Shown here: piece by piece, positions 6,986 through 14,345 of the stretch | Numbering within the stretch: position 1 is the stretch's first letter | Layout of the letters: every line of letters starts with the position of its first letter | NCBI RefSeq assembly: GCF_002155965.1 | Contig: NZ_MUMH01000024.1 | Coordinates: forward strand, 1 to 64,000 | Direction: 5' to 3' | DNA length: 64,000 bases | Origin: Allokutzneria sp. NRRL B-24872 | GTDB lineage: Bacteria; Actinomycetota; Actinomycetes; Mycobacteriales; Pseudonocardiaceae | Position numbers and translations under genes: made by a program | The notes under the pieces: generated by a model | Told to the model about the DNA's origin: nothing | Database searches by the model: none | Seen by the model: the letters and a program-made list of their open reading frames with translations, nothing else

Positions 6986-8248
6986 GTGACGATCATGACT
7001 TGCACACAGGCTCCGGCCGGGGAGATCGCCGAGCGGCTCGGCCCGGTCCGGACGGCACCGCCGCCCACCGTCGACGTCGTCGTGCCCGTGCACAACGAGG
7101 AGCAGGACCTCGGTCCGAGCGTGCGCGGGCTGCACGCGTTCCTGGGCGAGGCGTTCCCGTTCGGCTGGCGGATCACCATCGCCGACAACGCCAGCACGGA
7201 CGGCACCTGGGCGCTCGCCGGGCAGCTGGTCGAAGAGCTGCCCGGGGTCAGCGCGGTGCGCTTGGACGCCAAGGGACGCGGGCGCGCGCTGAACGCGGTG
7301 TGGACGAGCAGCGACGCGGAAGTGTTGGCGTACATGGACGTCGACCTCTCCACCGACCTCGCCGCGCTGCTCCCGCTGATCGCGCCGTTGGTGTCGGGGC
7401 ACTCCGACGTGGCGATCGGCTCCCGCCTGGCGCGCGGCGCGCGGGTGGTGCGCGGACCGAAGCGCGAGTTCATCTCCCGGTGCTACAACCTGATCCTGCG
7501 CGGGACCCTGCGAGCGCGGTTCTCCGACGCGCAGTGCGGGTTCAAGGCGGTGCGCAAGGACGTCGCCGAGCGCCTGCTGCCGTTGGTGGAGGACACCGGC
7601 TGGTTCTTCGACACCGAACTGCTCGTGCTCGCCGAGCGCTCCGGGCTGCGCATCCACGAGGTTCCGGTGGACTGGGTGGACGATCCCGACAGCAGGGTCG
7701 ACGTGCTCGCGACGGCCATCGCGGACCTGCGCGGAGTCGCCAGGCTGACCAGGACGCTGGCGTCGGCGACGATGCGGGCTCGGCTGCCGACCACGCTGCG
7801 CTCAGCGCTCGCCGACGAGCATCCCGGAGTGCCGAAGGGAATGAGCGCGCAGCTGCTGCGCTTCGCGGCCGTCGGTGTTGTGTCCACAGTGGTCTATCTG
7901 GTCCTCTACGCCTTGCTGCGGCCCGTGACGGGCGCGTTCTCCGCGAACGCGGTGTCGTTGCTGCTGTGCGCGGTCGGCAACACCGCGGCGAACCGCCTCT
8001 TCACCTTCGGCGTCCGCGGTCAGGAAGGGCGGATGCGCGCGCAGTTCGAGGGCCTGGTGGTCTTCGCGCTCGGGCTCGGACTGACGTCAGGATCGTTGTG
8101 GCTGCTGGAGAAGCTCGCGCTCGGCGGAGGCACCGCGGTCGAGCTGCTCGTGCTCTGCCTGGCCAACGCCGCGGCGACGCTGCTGCGGTTCGTGCTCTAC
8201 CGGAACTGGGTCTTCCGGCCCGGCCGTGGAAGGGACTCCGTTCGATGA
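6986..8248 (+). CDS. GT2 glycosyltransferase-GtrA fusion
   Basis: A 420-aa fusion. Residues about 28-260 are a GT-A family 2 glycosyltransferase resembling dolichol/polyprenyl-phosphate sugar synthases, with VDVVVPVHNEEQDLG at the start and the metal-binding YMDVDLSTDL. Residues about 285-410 form a four-helix GtrA-like membrane domain ending in a RNWVFRP motif. It probably makes a polyprenyl-phosphate-linked sugar and may help flip it. The GT39 enzyme next door would use that donor; the two overlap by ATGA. Starts at GTG 6986 or ATG 6995 are both possible. This resembles the YkcC/YkcB arrangement, an inference from domain order. Confidence 0.88.
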   Translation: MTIMTCTQAPAGEIAERLGPVRTAPPPTVDVVVPVHNEEQDLGPSVRGLHAFLGEAFPFGWRITIADNASTDGTWALAGQLVEELPGVSAVRLDAKGRGRALNAVWTSSDAEVLAYMDVDLSTDLAALLPLIAPLVSGHSDVAIGSRLARGARVVRGPKREFISRCYNLILRGTLRARFSDAQCGFKAVRKDVAERLLPLVEDTGWFFDTELLVLAERSGLRIHEVPVDWVDDPDSRVDVLATAIADLRGVARLTRTLASATMRARLPTTLRSALADEHPGVPKGMSAQLLRFAAVGVVSTVVYLVLYALLRPVTGAFSANAVSLLLCAVGNTAANRLFTFGVRGQEGRMRAQFEGLVVFALGLGLTSGSLWLLEKLALGGGTAVELLVLCLANAAATLLRFVLYRNWVFRPGRGRDSVR

Positions 8249-10053
8249 GGTACCGGCTTCAGTTCGTTCTGGTACTCGCTGCCGTGCTCCACGCGTGGGG
8301 GCTGTGGGCGTGGGGATGGGGCAACAGCTACTACACGGCCGCCACGAGATCGATGTCCAGCGGCTTCGTCAGCTTCCTCTTCGGCGCCTTCGACCAGGCC
8401 GGGGTGGTCACCGTGGACAAGCCGCCGTTCGCGCTGTGGCCGCAGGTGATCTCGACGTGGATCTTCGGCTTCCACGGGTGGTCGGTGCTGCTGCCACAGG
8501 CGATCTTCGGCGTGACCGCGGTGTTCCTGCTGCACCGGACCGTGCGGATCTGGGCGGGGGAGAACGCCGCGCTGCTGGCCGCGCTCGTGCTCGCGCTGAC
8601 GCCGATCACCGTGGTGATCAACCGCGACAACAACCCCGACACGCTGCTCGTGCTTTTCCTCGTCGGAGCGGCCTACGCCGTCACGCGCGCGTTCCAGCCG
8701 GAGATCGGCGCGGGCTCGGCGACGAAGTGGTTGCTGCTGGCCGCTTTCCTGGTGGGCTGCGGGTTCAACACCAAGATGCTGGCGGCGTGGATCGTCCTCC
8801 CCGCGCTGGTCGCGGCCTACCTCGCCGGGTCGACGGCGCCGTGGCGCAGGCGGATCACCGACACGTTGGGGGCGGGTGGCGTGCTGCTGGCCAGCTCGTT
8901 GTGGTGGGTGGCGCTGGTCGACCTGTGGCCGGGCGAGAAGCCCTACATCGGCGGGAGCACCGACGGCACCGCGTTGGACCTGGTGATCGGCTACAACGGC
9001 TTGGCGCGCATCCTCGGCACGGGCTCAAGCGCCCCCGAGGGTTTCCCCGGCTCAGGGGAGATGCCGCAGGCGCTGCGCAACGTGATGATGGGCGGTGACC
9101 CCGGCCTCGGCCGCCTGTTCAACGAGCCGATGGGCGGCCAGATCAGCTGGCTGCTCCCGGCCGCTCTGGTCATCCTCGTCGGTGTTGTCGTCGGTGTTGT
9201 CGCAGCGCGCCTGAAGCTCCCGGCGCACCAGCGCGCGGGCTGGGTGCTCTGGGGCGGTTGGCTGCTGGTCAACGGCCTGGTCTTCAGCCTCGCCGGAGGG
9301 ATCTTCCACGCTTACTACACGACCGCGCTGGCTCCGCCGATCGCTGCCCTGATCGGCGCTGGAGTCGTTGCTGCCCAACGCTTCCGCTTCGGAATCCCAG
9401 TGCTCGCCGCGATCACCGCAGCGTGGGCGCTCGTGGTCGTGTACCGCACTCCGGAGTGGAACGCGTGGGTCGGCCCCGTGGCTGCTGTGCTGGCCGTCGC
9501 GACGTTCTTCATCGGCAAGCGAGCCACCGCCCTCGTCGGTGTCACGGCGTTGCTGCTCGTGCCCGCCGTGTGGTCGGTGTCGGCGGCGTTCGGCCCGCCC
9601 CCGGCCAACGCCAGCCTGCCCTCGGCCGGTCCGCCGTCCACTGTGGACCTCCACGAGCTGATGCGGCCGGAGGCGGGCGGCGGCGACTGGACCAACAAGG
9701 GCGATCTCACCGAGGAGCAGCGCAAGGTTCTCGACCACGCCACCGCGCGCTCCGGCGGCGCGCGGATCAGCCTCGCGGTGGACGGCGGGGCGATCATAGC
9801 GTCGAACTTCGTGCTCAACAGCTCGCGGGTGGTCATCGGCCTCGGCGGTTTCATGGGGGTCGACCCCGCGCCGACCACCGCTGAGCTGGCCGACTGGGTG
9901 CGGCGCGGCGAGCTGCGCTTCGTGCTCGGCAGCCCCATGCCAGCGCGCGGTGGCCAGGCCACCGCGCGCATGGAGTGGGTGCGCGCCAACTGTTCGGTGG
10001 TGCCGCGCGAGGACTACGGCGGCACCACGAGCACCCTCTACGAGTGCCGCTAG
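8245..10053 (+). CDS. GT39/ArnT-like polytopic glycosyltransferase
   Basis: A 602-aa membrane protein with about 12 hydrophobic segments and a soluble C-terminal domain (about 470-602). The first extracytoplasmic loop contains VVTVDKPPFALWPQ, a PMT/ArnT-type motif with the catalytic-type acidic residue. The INRDNNPDTLLVLF region is also characteristic. Such enzymes move a sugar from a polyprenyl phosphate to a surface acceptor outside the membrane. The ATG overlaps the stop of the GT2-GtrA gene, which should supply the donor. The frame stays open upstream to 6967, but that part is out of character. It overlaps the convergent oxygenase gene by 4 bases. Confidence 0.88.
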   Translation: MRYRLQFVLVLAAVLHAWGLWAWGWGNSYYTAATRSMSSGFVSFLFGAFDQAGVVTVDKPPFALWPQVISTWIFGFHGWSVLLPQAIFGVTAVFLLHRTVRIWAGENAALLAALVLALTPITVVINRDNNPDTLLVLFLVGAAYAVTRAFQPEIGAGSATKWLLLAAFLVGCGFNTKMLAAWIVLPALVAAYLAGSTAPWRRRITDTLGAGGVLLASSLWWVALVDLWPGEKPYIGGSTDGTALDLVIGYNGLARILGTGSSAPEGFPGSGEMPQALRNVMMGGDPGLGRLFNEPMGGQISWLLPAALVILVGVVVGVVAARLKLPAHQRAGWVLWGGWLLVNGLVFSLAGGIFHAYYTTALAPPIAALIGAGVVAAQRFRFGIPVLAAITAAWALVVVYRTPEWNAWVGPVAAVLAVATFFIGKRATALVGVTALLLVPAVWSVSAAFGPPPANASLPSAGPPSTVDLHELMRPEAGGGDWTNKGDLTEEQRKVLDHATARSGGARISLAVDGGAIIASNFVLNSSRVVIGLGGFMGVDPAPTTAELADWVRRGELRFVLGSPMPARGGQATARMEWVRANCSVVPREDYGGTTSTLYECR

Positions 10054-10895
10054 GTCATGGCCCAGCGGAGCAGACCGACGATGCCGTGGCCCGCGAGCTG
10101 CACGGCTGTGCGCTCGACGGGCGGGAAGTACGGCAGCCGTAACGGCCACCGCGTCCAGGACGGCAGCGCGGCCACGGCTGCTGAGGCCAGAGCGGTGTAT
10201 GGGGCTCGTGCCAGCAACGGCAGGGGAGGTTTGAAGAGGAGGAAACGCGCGGTGTCCCGGGCCTGCGCCGTGCCGCGCAGCTCGGGACGGTAGTCGTCGA
10301 GCACGGCCGCCAGCTCGGCCACGGAGCGCGGCGGGTCGAGGACGCCGAGCCCTGAGGCGATCCGCGAGGTGTCGGCGACGTAGGAGTCGGCGTCCTCAGG
10401 GCTGAGCGGCTTCGGGCCGTAGCGCTGGTAGCAGCGGAGGAAGCTGTCGACCTCCGCCGCGTGCACCCAGCCGAGCAGGCGCGGGTCGCTCGCCCGGTAC
10501 CGGCGGCCGTCCGGCGCGGTGCCCCGGATGCGCTCGTGCACGGCGCGGACGTGCGCGATCGCCTCCTCGGCGTGCTGGGCGGTGCCGAAGGTCGTCATGG
10601 CGAGGAAGGTGCTCGTGCGCTGCAACCTGCCCCACGGGTCGGAGCGGTAGCCGGAGTGCCCCGCGACCGCCGCCATCGCCAACGGGTGCAAGGACTGCAA
10701 CAGCAGCGCGCGCAGCCCGCCGACGAACATCGACGCGTCGGAGTGCACCCGCCGGATCGCGCTGTCCTCGGCGAACCACCTCGGGCCCGGGGTGGCGTCG
10801 ATGCGGTCGCGGTTGGCGGGACCGTCCGGACCTGCGACGCGCTCGAAGACGCTCGCCCCGACCCGCTGCCGCACGGCCTTCAGCCCGATCGCCAT
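10050..10895 (-). CDS. MpaB/DUF2236-type oxygenase
   Basis: A 281-aa protein of the oxygenase MpaB (DUF2236) family, which includes fungal MpaB and rubber latex-clearing proteins. Family features are the SDASMFVGGLRALLLQSLHP segment, followed by GHSGYRSDPWGRL and then WVHAAEVDSFL, with conserved His residues that bind heme in studied members. It lacks a signal peptide. The substrate is unknown; family members oxidise hydrophobic alkenes or polymers. It stands alone on the minus strand, with a palindrome just upstream (10899-10912), and converges on the GT39 gene with a 4-base overlap. Confidence 0.82.
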   Translation of the reverse strand: MAIGLKAVRQRVGASVFERVAGPDGPANRDRIDATPGPRWFAEDSAIRRVHSDASMFVGGLRALLLQSLHPLAMAAVAGHSGYRSDPWGRLQRTSTFLAMTTFGTAQHAEEAIAHVRAVHERIRGTAPDGRRYRASDPRLLGWVHAAEVDSFLRCYQRYGPKPLSPEDADSYVADTSRIASGLGVLDPPRSVAELAAVLDDYRPELRGTAQARDTARFLLFKPPLPLLARAPYTALASAAVAALPSWTRWPLRLPYFPPVERTAVQLAGHGIVGLLRWAMT

Positions 10896-10898
10896 TCC

Positions 10899-10912
10899 GC
10901 CAGCATGCTGGC
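10899..10912. promoter_or_regulatory. 14-bp palindrome at the MpaB start
   Basis: GCCAGCATGCTGGC is a perfect palindrome immediately upstream of the ATG at 10895 (minus). It could be an operator or could pair in the leader; a GGCCGGG/CCCGGCC stem lies next to it. Confidence 0.4.
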
Positions 10913-11003
10913 CGGGGGTCGTGGCCCGGCCACGGTTCGGTCACAGGACGTCTCTCCCGAGCGCCTTTCGCGTTGGTGTCGGTGGCTCGGGGATAATGCG
11001 GGG

Positions 11004-11318
11004 GTGGACCATCTGGTGTGGGAGCACTTCCTGGTGACGGTCGGCGACGTGACGCAGCAGACCTGGGACGGGCAGACCGTGCGGCAGTGGCCGGCGGGCA
11101 CCCTGTTCGAGGAGCTGGTGTTCGCCGGTTTCCCCCTCGCGCACAACCCCGACGCGCCCGACGAGTTCTGCCCGGCGCCGGAGTGGTTCGAGTTCAGCGT
11201 GGACCCGACGACCGGCAAGGTGATCGTCTTCGCCGAGCTGGACGCCTCCGCGCCCTACGACCTCACCGAGAACGGGGACGTCGTGCGGGCCTGGCGCGAC
11301 GCGCACGTGCCGGGCTGA
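11004..11318 (+). CDS. hypothetical protein, 104 aa
   Basis: I do not recognise this protein. It is soluble and acidic, with no signal peptide, membrane segment or metal motif. The coding frame begins VDHLVWEHFLVTVGD at GTG 11004, preceded by GCGGGG, and codon use is typical of the genome (strong G/C at third positions). The segment FEFSVDPTTGKVIVFAELD reads as beta strands. The frame is open well upstream but that region overlaps the divergent MpaB gene and lacks a better start. Confidence is good that it is a gene and low for function. Confidence 0.6.
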   Translation: MDHLVWEHFLVTVGDVTQQTWDGQTVRQWPAGTLFEELVFAGFPLAHNPDAPDEFCPAPEWFEFSVDPTTGKVIVFAELDASAPYDLTENGDVVRAWRDAHVPG

Positions 11319-11407
11319 ACGCGGTTCGGTAGCGGAAGGATCACCGCCGTCACGCCGCGGCCCCGGACCGGCGATACCCCGGGTGTCACCAACTCCGGAC
11401 CGAGGAT

Positions 11408-12157
11408 GTGGCGCGCGTGGTCACTGGCATCCGTCGAACACTGGCCGTTCTCATCGTGCTCGCCGCCGTCGCGGCGGCCGTCAGCAGCTACTGGTGGGAG
11501 CTCACGCAGATCTGCCGCGTGAGCACCGGCGGCACCCCGTTCATCGGCCTGGACACGTGCAACCCTTGGGGCGCAACGGATCTGTTGCCGCCCGTGTTGC
11601 TCGCACTGCTGTTGCTGCTGCCCGACCTCAGTGAGCTGAGCGTGGCGAACCTGCTGACGCTCAAGCGCGAGGTCGCGGCGCAGAAGAAGGAGATCGAGGC
11701 GACGAACTCCAAGCTGGAGGCCGCTGTCGCCGTGCAGACCTCGCAGAGCGTCACGACGAACTTCTACACCAACGTCCCGGCTGCCCAGCTGCCCGCGCAG
11801 ATCGACGGCAAGCGCGATTTCGTCACGCAGGAGCCGCGCCGCCAGCTGTTGTCCACGCCGCCGCCGAAGGACTACGCCACGGGCGTGACCACGCTGATCT
11901 TCGAGTGGGAGCGGCTGCGGTCCCGGCTCGGCCCCGCCCTCACCAGGCCGGACAACGCCCCCGGCACGGTCGGCCACTTCGCGCGGGTGTTCGATGACGA
12001 GATCCAGACCGTCCGCGCCGTCCGCAACAGCGTCGCGCACAGCCGTCCCGTCGACCAGGCGGACCTCGAAGGCGCCATCAGCGCCGCGCGCGAGCTCAAC
12101 GCGATCCTCCAGGACTCCCTCGCCCCCGGCGACAGCGCCAACGGCGACCGCTCTTAG
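11408..12157 (+). CDS. membrane-anchored HEPN-like protein
   Basis: A 249-aa protein with two hydrophobic segments (about 10-28 and 58-72), then a coiled-coil-like stretch with SELSVANLLTLKREV (about 75-110), a proline-rich linker and a helical C-terminal domain. That domain contains VRAVRNSVAHSRPV, in which R206-N207-x3-H211 fits the RNxxxH form of HEPN ribonuclease/DUF4145-like folds. The catalytic region would face the cytoplasm. No nucleotidyltransferase partner is adjacent. HEPN assignment is inference from one motif and predicted helices; the alternative is a non-enzymatic helical domain. Confidence 0.6.
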   Translation: MARVVTGIRRTLAVLIVLAAVAAAVSSYWWELTQICRVSTGGTPFIGLDTCNPWGATDLLPPVLLALLLLLPDLSELSVANLLTLKREVAAQKKEIEATNSKLEAAVAVQTSQSVTTNFYTNVPAAQLPAQIDGKRDFVTQEPRRQLLSTPPPKDYATGVTTLIFEWERLRSRLGPALTRPDNAPGTVGHFARVFDDEIQTVRAVRNSVAHSRPVDQADLEGAISAARELNAILQDSLAPGDSANGDRS

Positions 12158-12565
12158 TCCTCGCGAGCACGCCGCCGCCCAGCCCTTCGTCCCAGCGGCC
12201 ACCACGCCCCACATCACCTACCCTCCGACTTGTGCACTCCACCCTCCCGCTCGCCTCATCGCGCCCCGGAGTGGTCTAAACCTTTCCCGTTTCGTACTCA
12301 AAGCAGTTGCTGGGAGCGCTCTTTTTCCCGCTAGGAGTACGAAACGGGTTTTTGGCGCGCGCAGAGACGTTGCGGCCGCGCTTCGTCAGCGCTGCATTTC
12401 GCGTTGTGGTTACGGGAAGTGCGGGGGTGAGAAGGAATCCGCCCGGGGGGTGAAACTGCGTTGCCGGGGTGGTGCGTGATCTTCATGATGAGTGGCGGTG
12501 TGAACAAGGTCGGCGGGTCGTTGTCGACGCGAATCCGCTGAGTGGAGCGAATGGAGATGGTGGGG
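12158..12565. other. 408-base intergenic region
   Basis: No supported gene. It contains the 14-bp inverted repeat at 12286-12348 and, nearer the RNA ligase, G-rich sequence (12420-12480) without a clear promoter. Base composition is less G+C-rich around 12280-12350 than in the neighbouring genes. Confidence 0.5.
12286..12348. repeat. 14-bp perfect inverted repeat, 35-base spacer
   Basis: CCCGTTTCGTACTC (12286-12299) is exactly complementary to 12335-12348 and is followed by TTTTT. It could terminate the HEPN-like gene, but the long spacer and AT-leaning arms are unusual for this genome; a paired protein-binding site is the alternative. Confidence 0.6.
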
Positions 12566-13597
12566 ATGACGCAGGCTGGTGGTGGGACGCGAAGACTGGT
12601 GTCGGCGGAGGTCATCGCCGAGATCGGGCCGATCGAGGGCGCGGACGCGATCGAGCGAGCGCGGGTGCGCGGCTGGGACGTGGTCGTGAAGAAGGGCGAA
12701 ATGGCGGTGGGCGACGAGGTCGTCTACTTCGAGATCGACTCCGCCTTGCCGCTTTCCGACGAACGGTTCGCGTTTCTCGAACCGCGTGGCGCCAAAACGC
12801 TGGCTGACGGTGCCAAGGTGCACGTGCTGAAGACGGCGAAGCTGCGCGGGCAGTACTCGCAGGGCCTCGTGCTGCCCTTGGCGGCCTTTCCCGATCTGGC
12901 CGGGGTCGACAGCGGCGGGCTCGCTGAGGCGCTGGATGTGGTGAAGTACGAGCCGCCGATCCCGACGAGCCTGTCCGGGCAGGTCAGGGGCGCGTTCCCG
13001 GGGCACCTGGTGAAGAAGACCGACGCCGAGCGCGTGCAGAACCTGACCGAGGTCTACGAGCGGCTGCTGGCCGAGGGGTCGTGGTTCGCGACGGAGAAGA
13101 TCGACGGCTCCAGCGTCACCTACATCGTCACCGGTGACGAGCAGGACCCGATCCGGATCTGCTCGCGCAACTGGGAGTTGGAGCCGAAGCCCGAGCTGAC
13201 GGGGATGAAGATCGCGCAGCGGTACGACCTCGCGAGCCTGCCCGCGGGCACGATCGTCCAGGGTGAGCTGTACGGCGAGGGAATCCAGGCGAACCCCTTG
13301 CGCGTCAAGGGCGTCGAGCTGGCGGTGTTCGGGGTCTTCCGCGGCGGGACGGCGATCCCCCGTGCCGAGTGGCCGGAGCGCTTGGCGGCGCTCAGCGCTC
13401 CGGTGCTGGACTGGGACGTCCCGGGTTCGGTGCAGGAGGCCGTCGAGCAGGTCGACGGCATGGCGTCGGTGGTCTCGCCGAGCCGGAAGGCCGAGGGCGT
13501 CGTGTGGCACGAGAGGTCCGGCAAGGCCTTCGCCGAGCTCGACGGCCGTTCGTGCTGGAAGGCCATCAGCAACCGCTACCTGATCAAGAACGGCTGA
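12566..13597 (+). CDS. RNA ligase, DRB0094/Rnl5-like
   Basis: A 343-aa ATP-dependent RNA ligase resembling Deinococcus DraRnl. The N-terminal OB-like module (about 8-130) contains IEGADAIERARVRGWDVVVK. The adenylyltransferase module has motif I EKIDGSS with nucleophile Lys178, motif Ia SRN (200-202), GELYGEGI (233-240), motif IV EGVVW (310-314) and motif V WKAIS (331-335). Members seal nicks with an RNA 3'-OH end. ATG 12566 follows GGAGATGGTGGGG; in-frame starts at 12542, 12551 and 12557 cannot be excluded. No RNA-processing partner is adjacent, so it is an orphan repair-type ligase. Confidence 0.9.
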   Translation: MTQAGGGTRRLVSAEVIAEIGPIEGADAIERARVRGWDVVVKKGEMAVGDEVVYFEIDSALPLSDERFAFLEPRGAKTLADGAKVHVLKTAKLRGQYSQGLVLPLAAFPDLAGVDSGGLAEALDVVKYEPPIPTSLSGQVRGAFPGHLVKKTDAERVQNLTEVYERLLAEGSWFATEKIDGSSVTYIVTGDEQDPIRICSRNWELEPKPELTGMKIAQRYDLASLPAGTIVQGELYGEGIQANPLRVKGVELAVFGVFRGGTAIPRAEWPERLAALSAPVLDWDVPGSVQEAVEQVDGMASVVSPSRKAEGVVWHERSGKAFAELDGRSCWKAISNRYLIKNG

Positions 13598-13601
13598 CCG
13601 G

Positions 13602-13636
13602 GGCCGGTGCTTCCGCGAGCGGCGGTGGCACCGGCC
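13602..13636 (+). terminator. hairpin after RNA ligase
   Basis: GGCCGGTGC (13602-13610) pairs with GCACCGGCC (13628-13636) just after the ligase stop. There is no T-run, so termination is plausible but unproven. Confidence 0.55.
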
Positions 13637-13817
13637 GATCGGCTGCGACACGAGTTCGTGGAAGTCGCGCACGTCGTGCGTCTGCACCGGGAGACCGGTG
13701 AGCACCCCGCCGGTGAGCCCGGGAGCAGCCGCCTTGCCGGGACTGCGCTGACGACGTGGACCCCGGTGAAGTTCGTCCGCCCGGTCGTTGTCGGGGTGGC
13801 GTGCTACACAGCTGAGC

Positions 13818-14042
13818 ATGTGCAGAAGCATCAAGACCCTTCGCCCGCCCTTCGCCGACGACGTCACCGAGATCGACATGCACGCGGCGGCGTTGCAGTA
13901 CGTCCGCAAGATCTCCGGCTTCCGGAAACCAGCCGCGCACAACGCCGAGGCGTTCGACCGGGCGGTGGCCGCGGTCGCCGAGGCGACGGCGGAGTTGCTG
14001 GCCTCGATCGAGGTGCGCGGCGGCACCAAAACGCAGGGGTGA
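13818..14042 (+). CDS. DUF2277 family protein
   Basis: A 74-aa protein starting MCRSIKTLRPPFADDVT and containing AALQYVRKISGFRKP, the conserved core of DUF2277. The family is small, soluble and widespread in actinobacteria, with no assigned function. The invariant Cys near the N-terminus is present. The start at 13818 gives the conserved MCR terminus. It stands alone between the RNA ligase and the lipid locus; a functional link to either is not shown. Confidence 0.85.
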   Translation: MCRSIKTLRPPFADDVTEIDMHAAALQYVRKISGFRKPAAHNAEAFDRAVAAVAEATAELLASIEVRGGTKTQG

Positions 14043-14173
14043 GCCACTTCACCCGTATGGCGGTACCGCTGCGTTTGCGCACGTCCGGGTAGGCGTGAGG
14101 ACTCGGCCGACAGGGCCGGACGGGCTGCTGCGCCCGGGAGAACGCCTGTCCACGAACAGGTGACCGCCGTGCG

Positions 14174-14191
14174 CGCAATGTGCACATTGCG
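14174..14191. promoter_or_regulatory. 18-bp perfect palindrome before lipid operon
   Basis: CGCAATGTGCACATTGCG is perfectly self-complementary and lies about 155 bases before the reductase-wax ester synthase gene, in a 303-base gap (14043-14345) that otherwise holds no supported gene. It is a strong candidate operator; the regulator is not adjacent and remains unknown. Confidence 0.65.
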
Positions 14192-14345
14192 TGCTGATGG
14201 TTGCGGGCCTTTTCCCCTGCCGAGTGAACAAGGGTCGGCAATCGCGTGTCCCGTGGAGTGGATCTTCAACCACGGTGCGCTGGTGTGTGACCATCCCACG
14301 GCCCCGAATTCACCCGACCACGTCAGCGTGAGGAGTCCCGCCACC

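Noticed and set aside
6967-8244. Open frame extending the GT39 gene upstream to 6967
   Set aside because: The N-terminal part is Arg/Ala-rich and overlaps the GT2-GtrA gene, which has good motifs; ATG 8245 starts a proper membrane helix.
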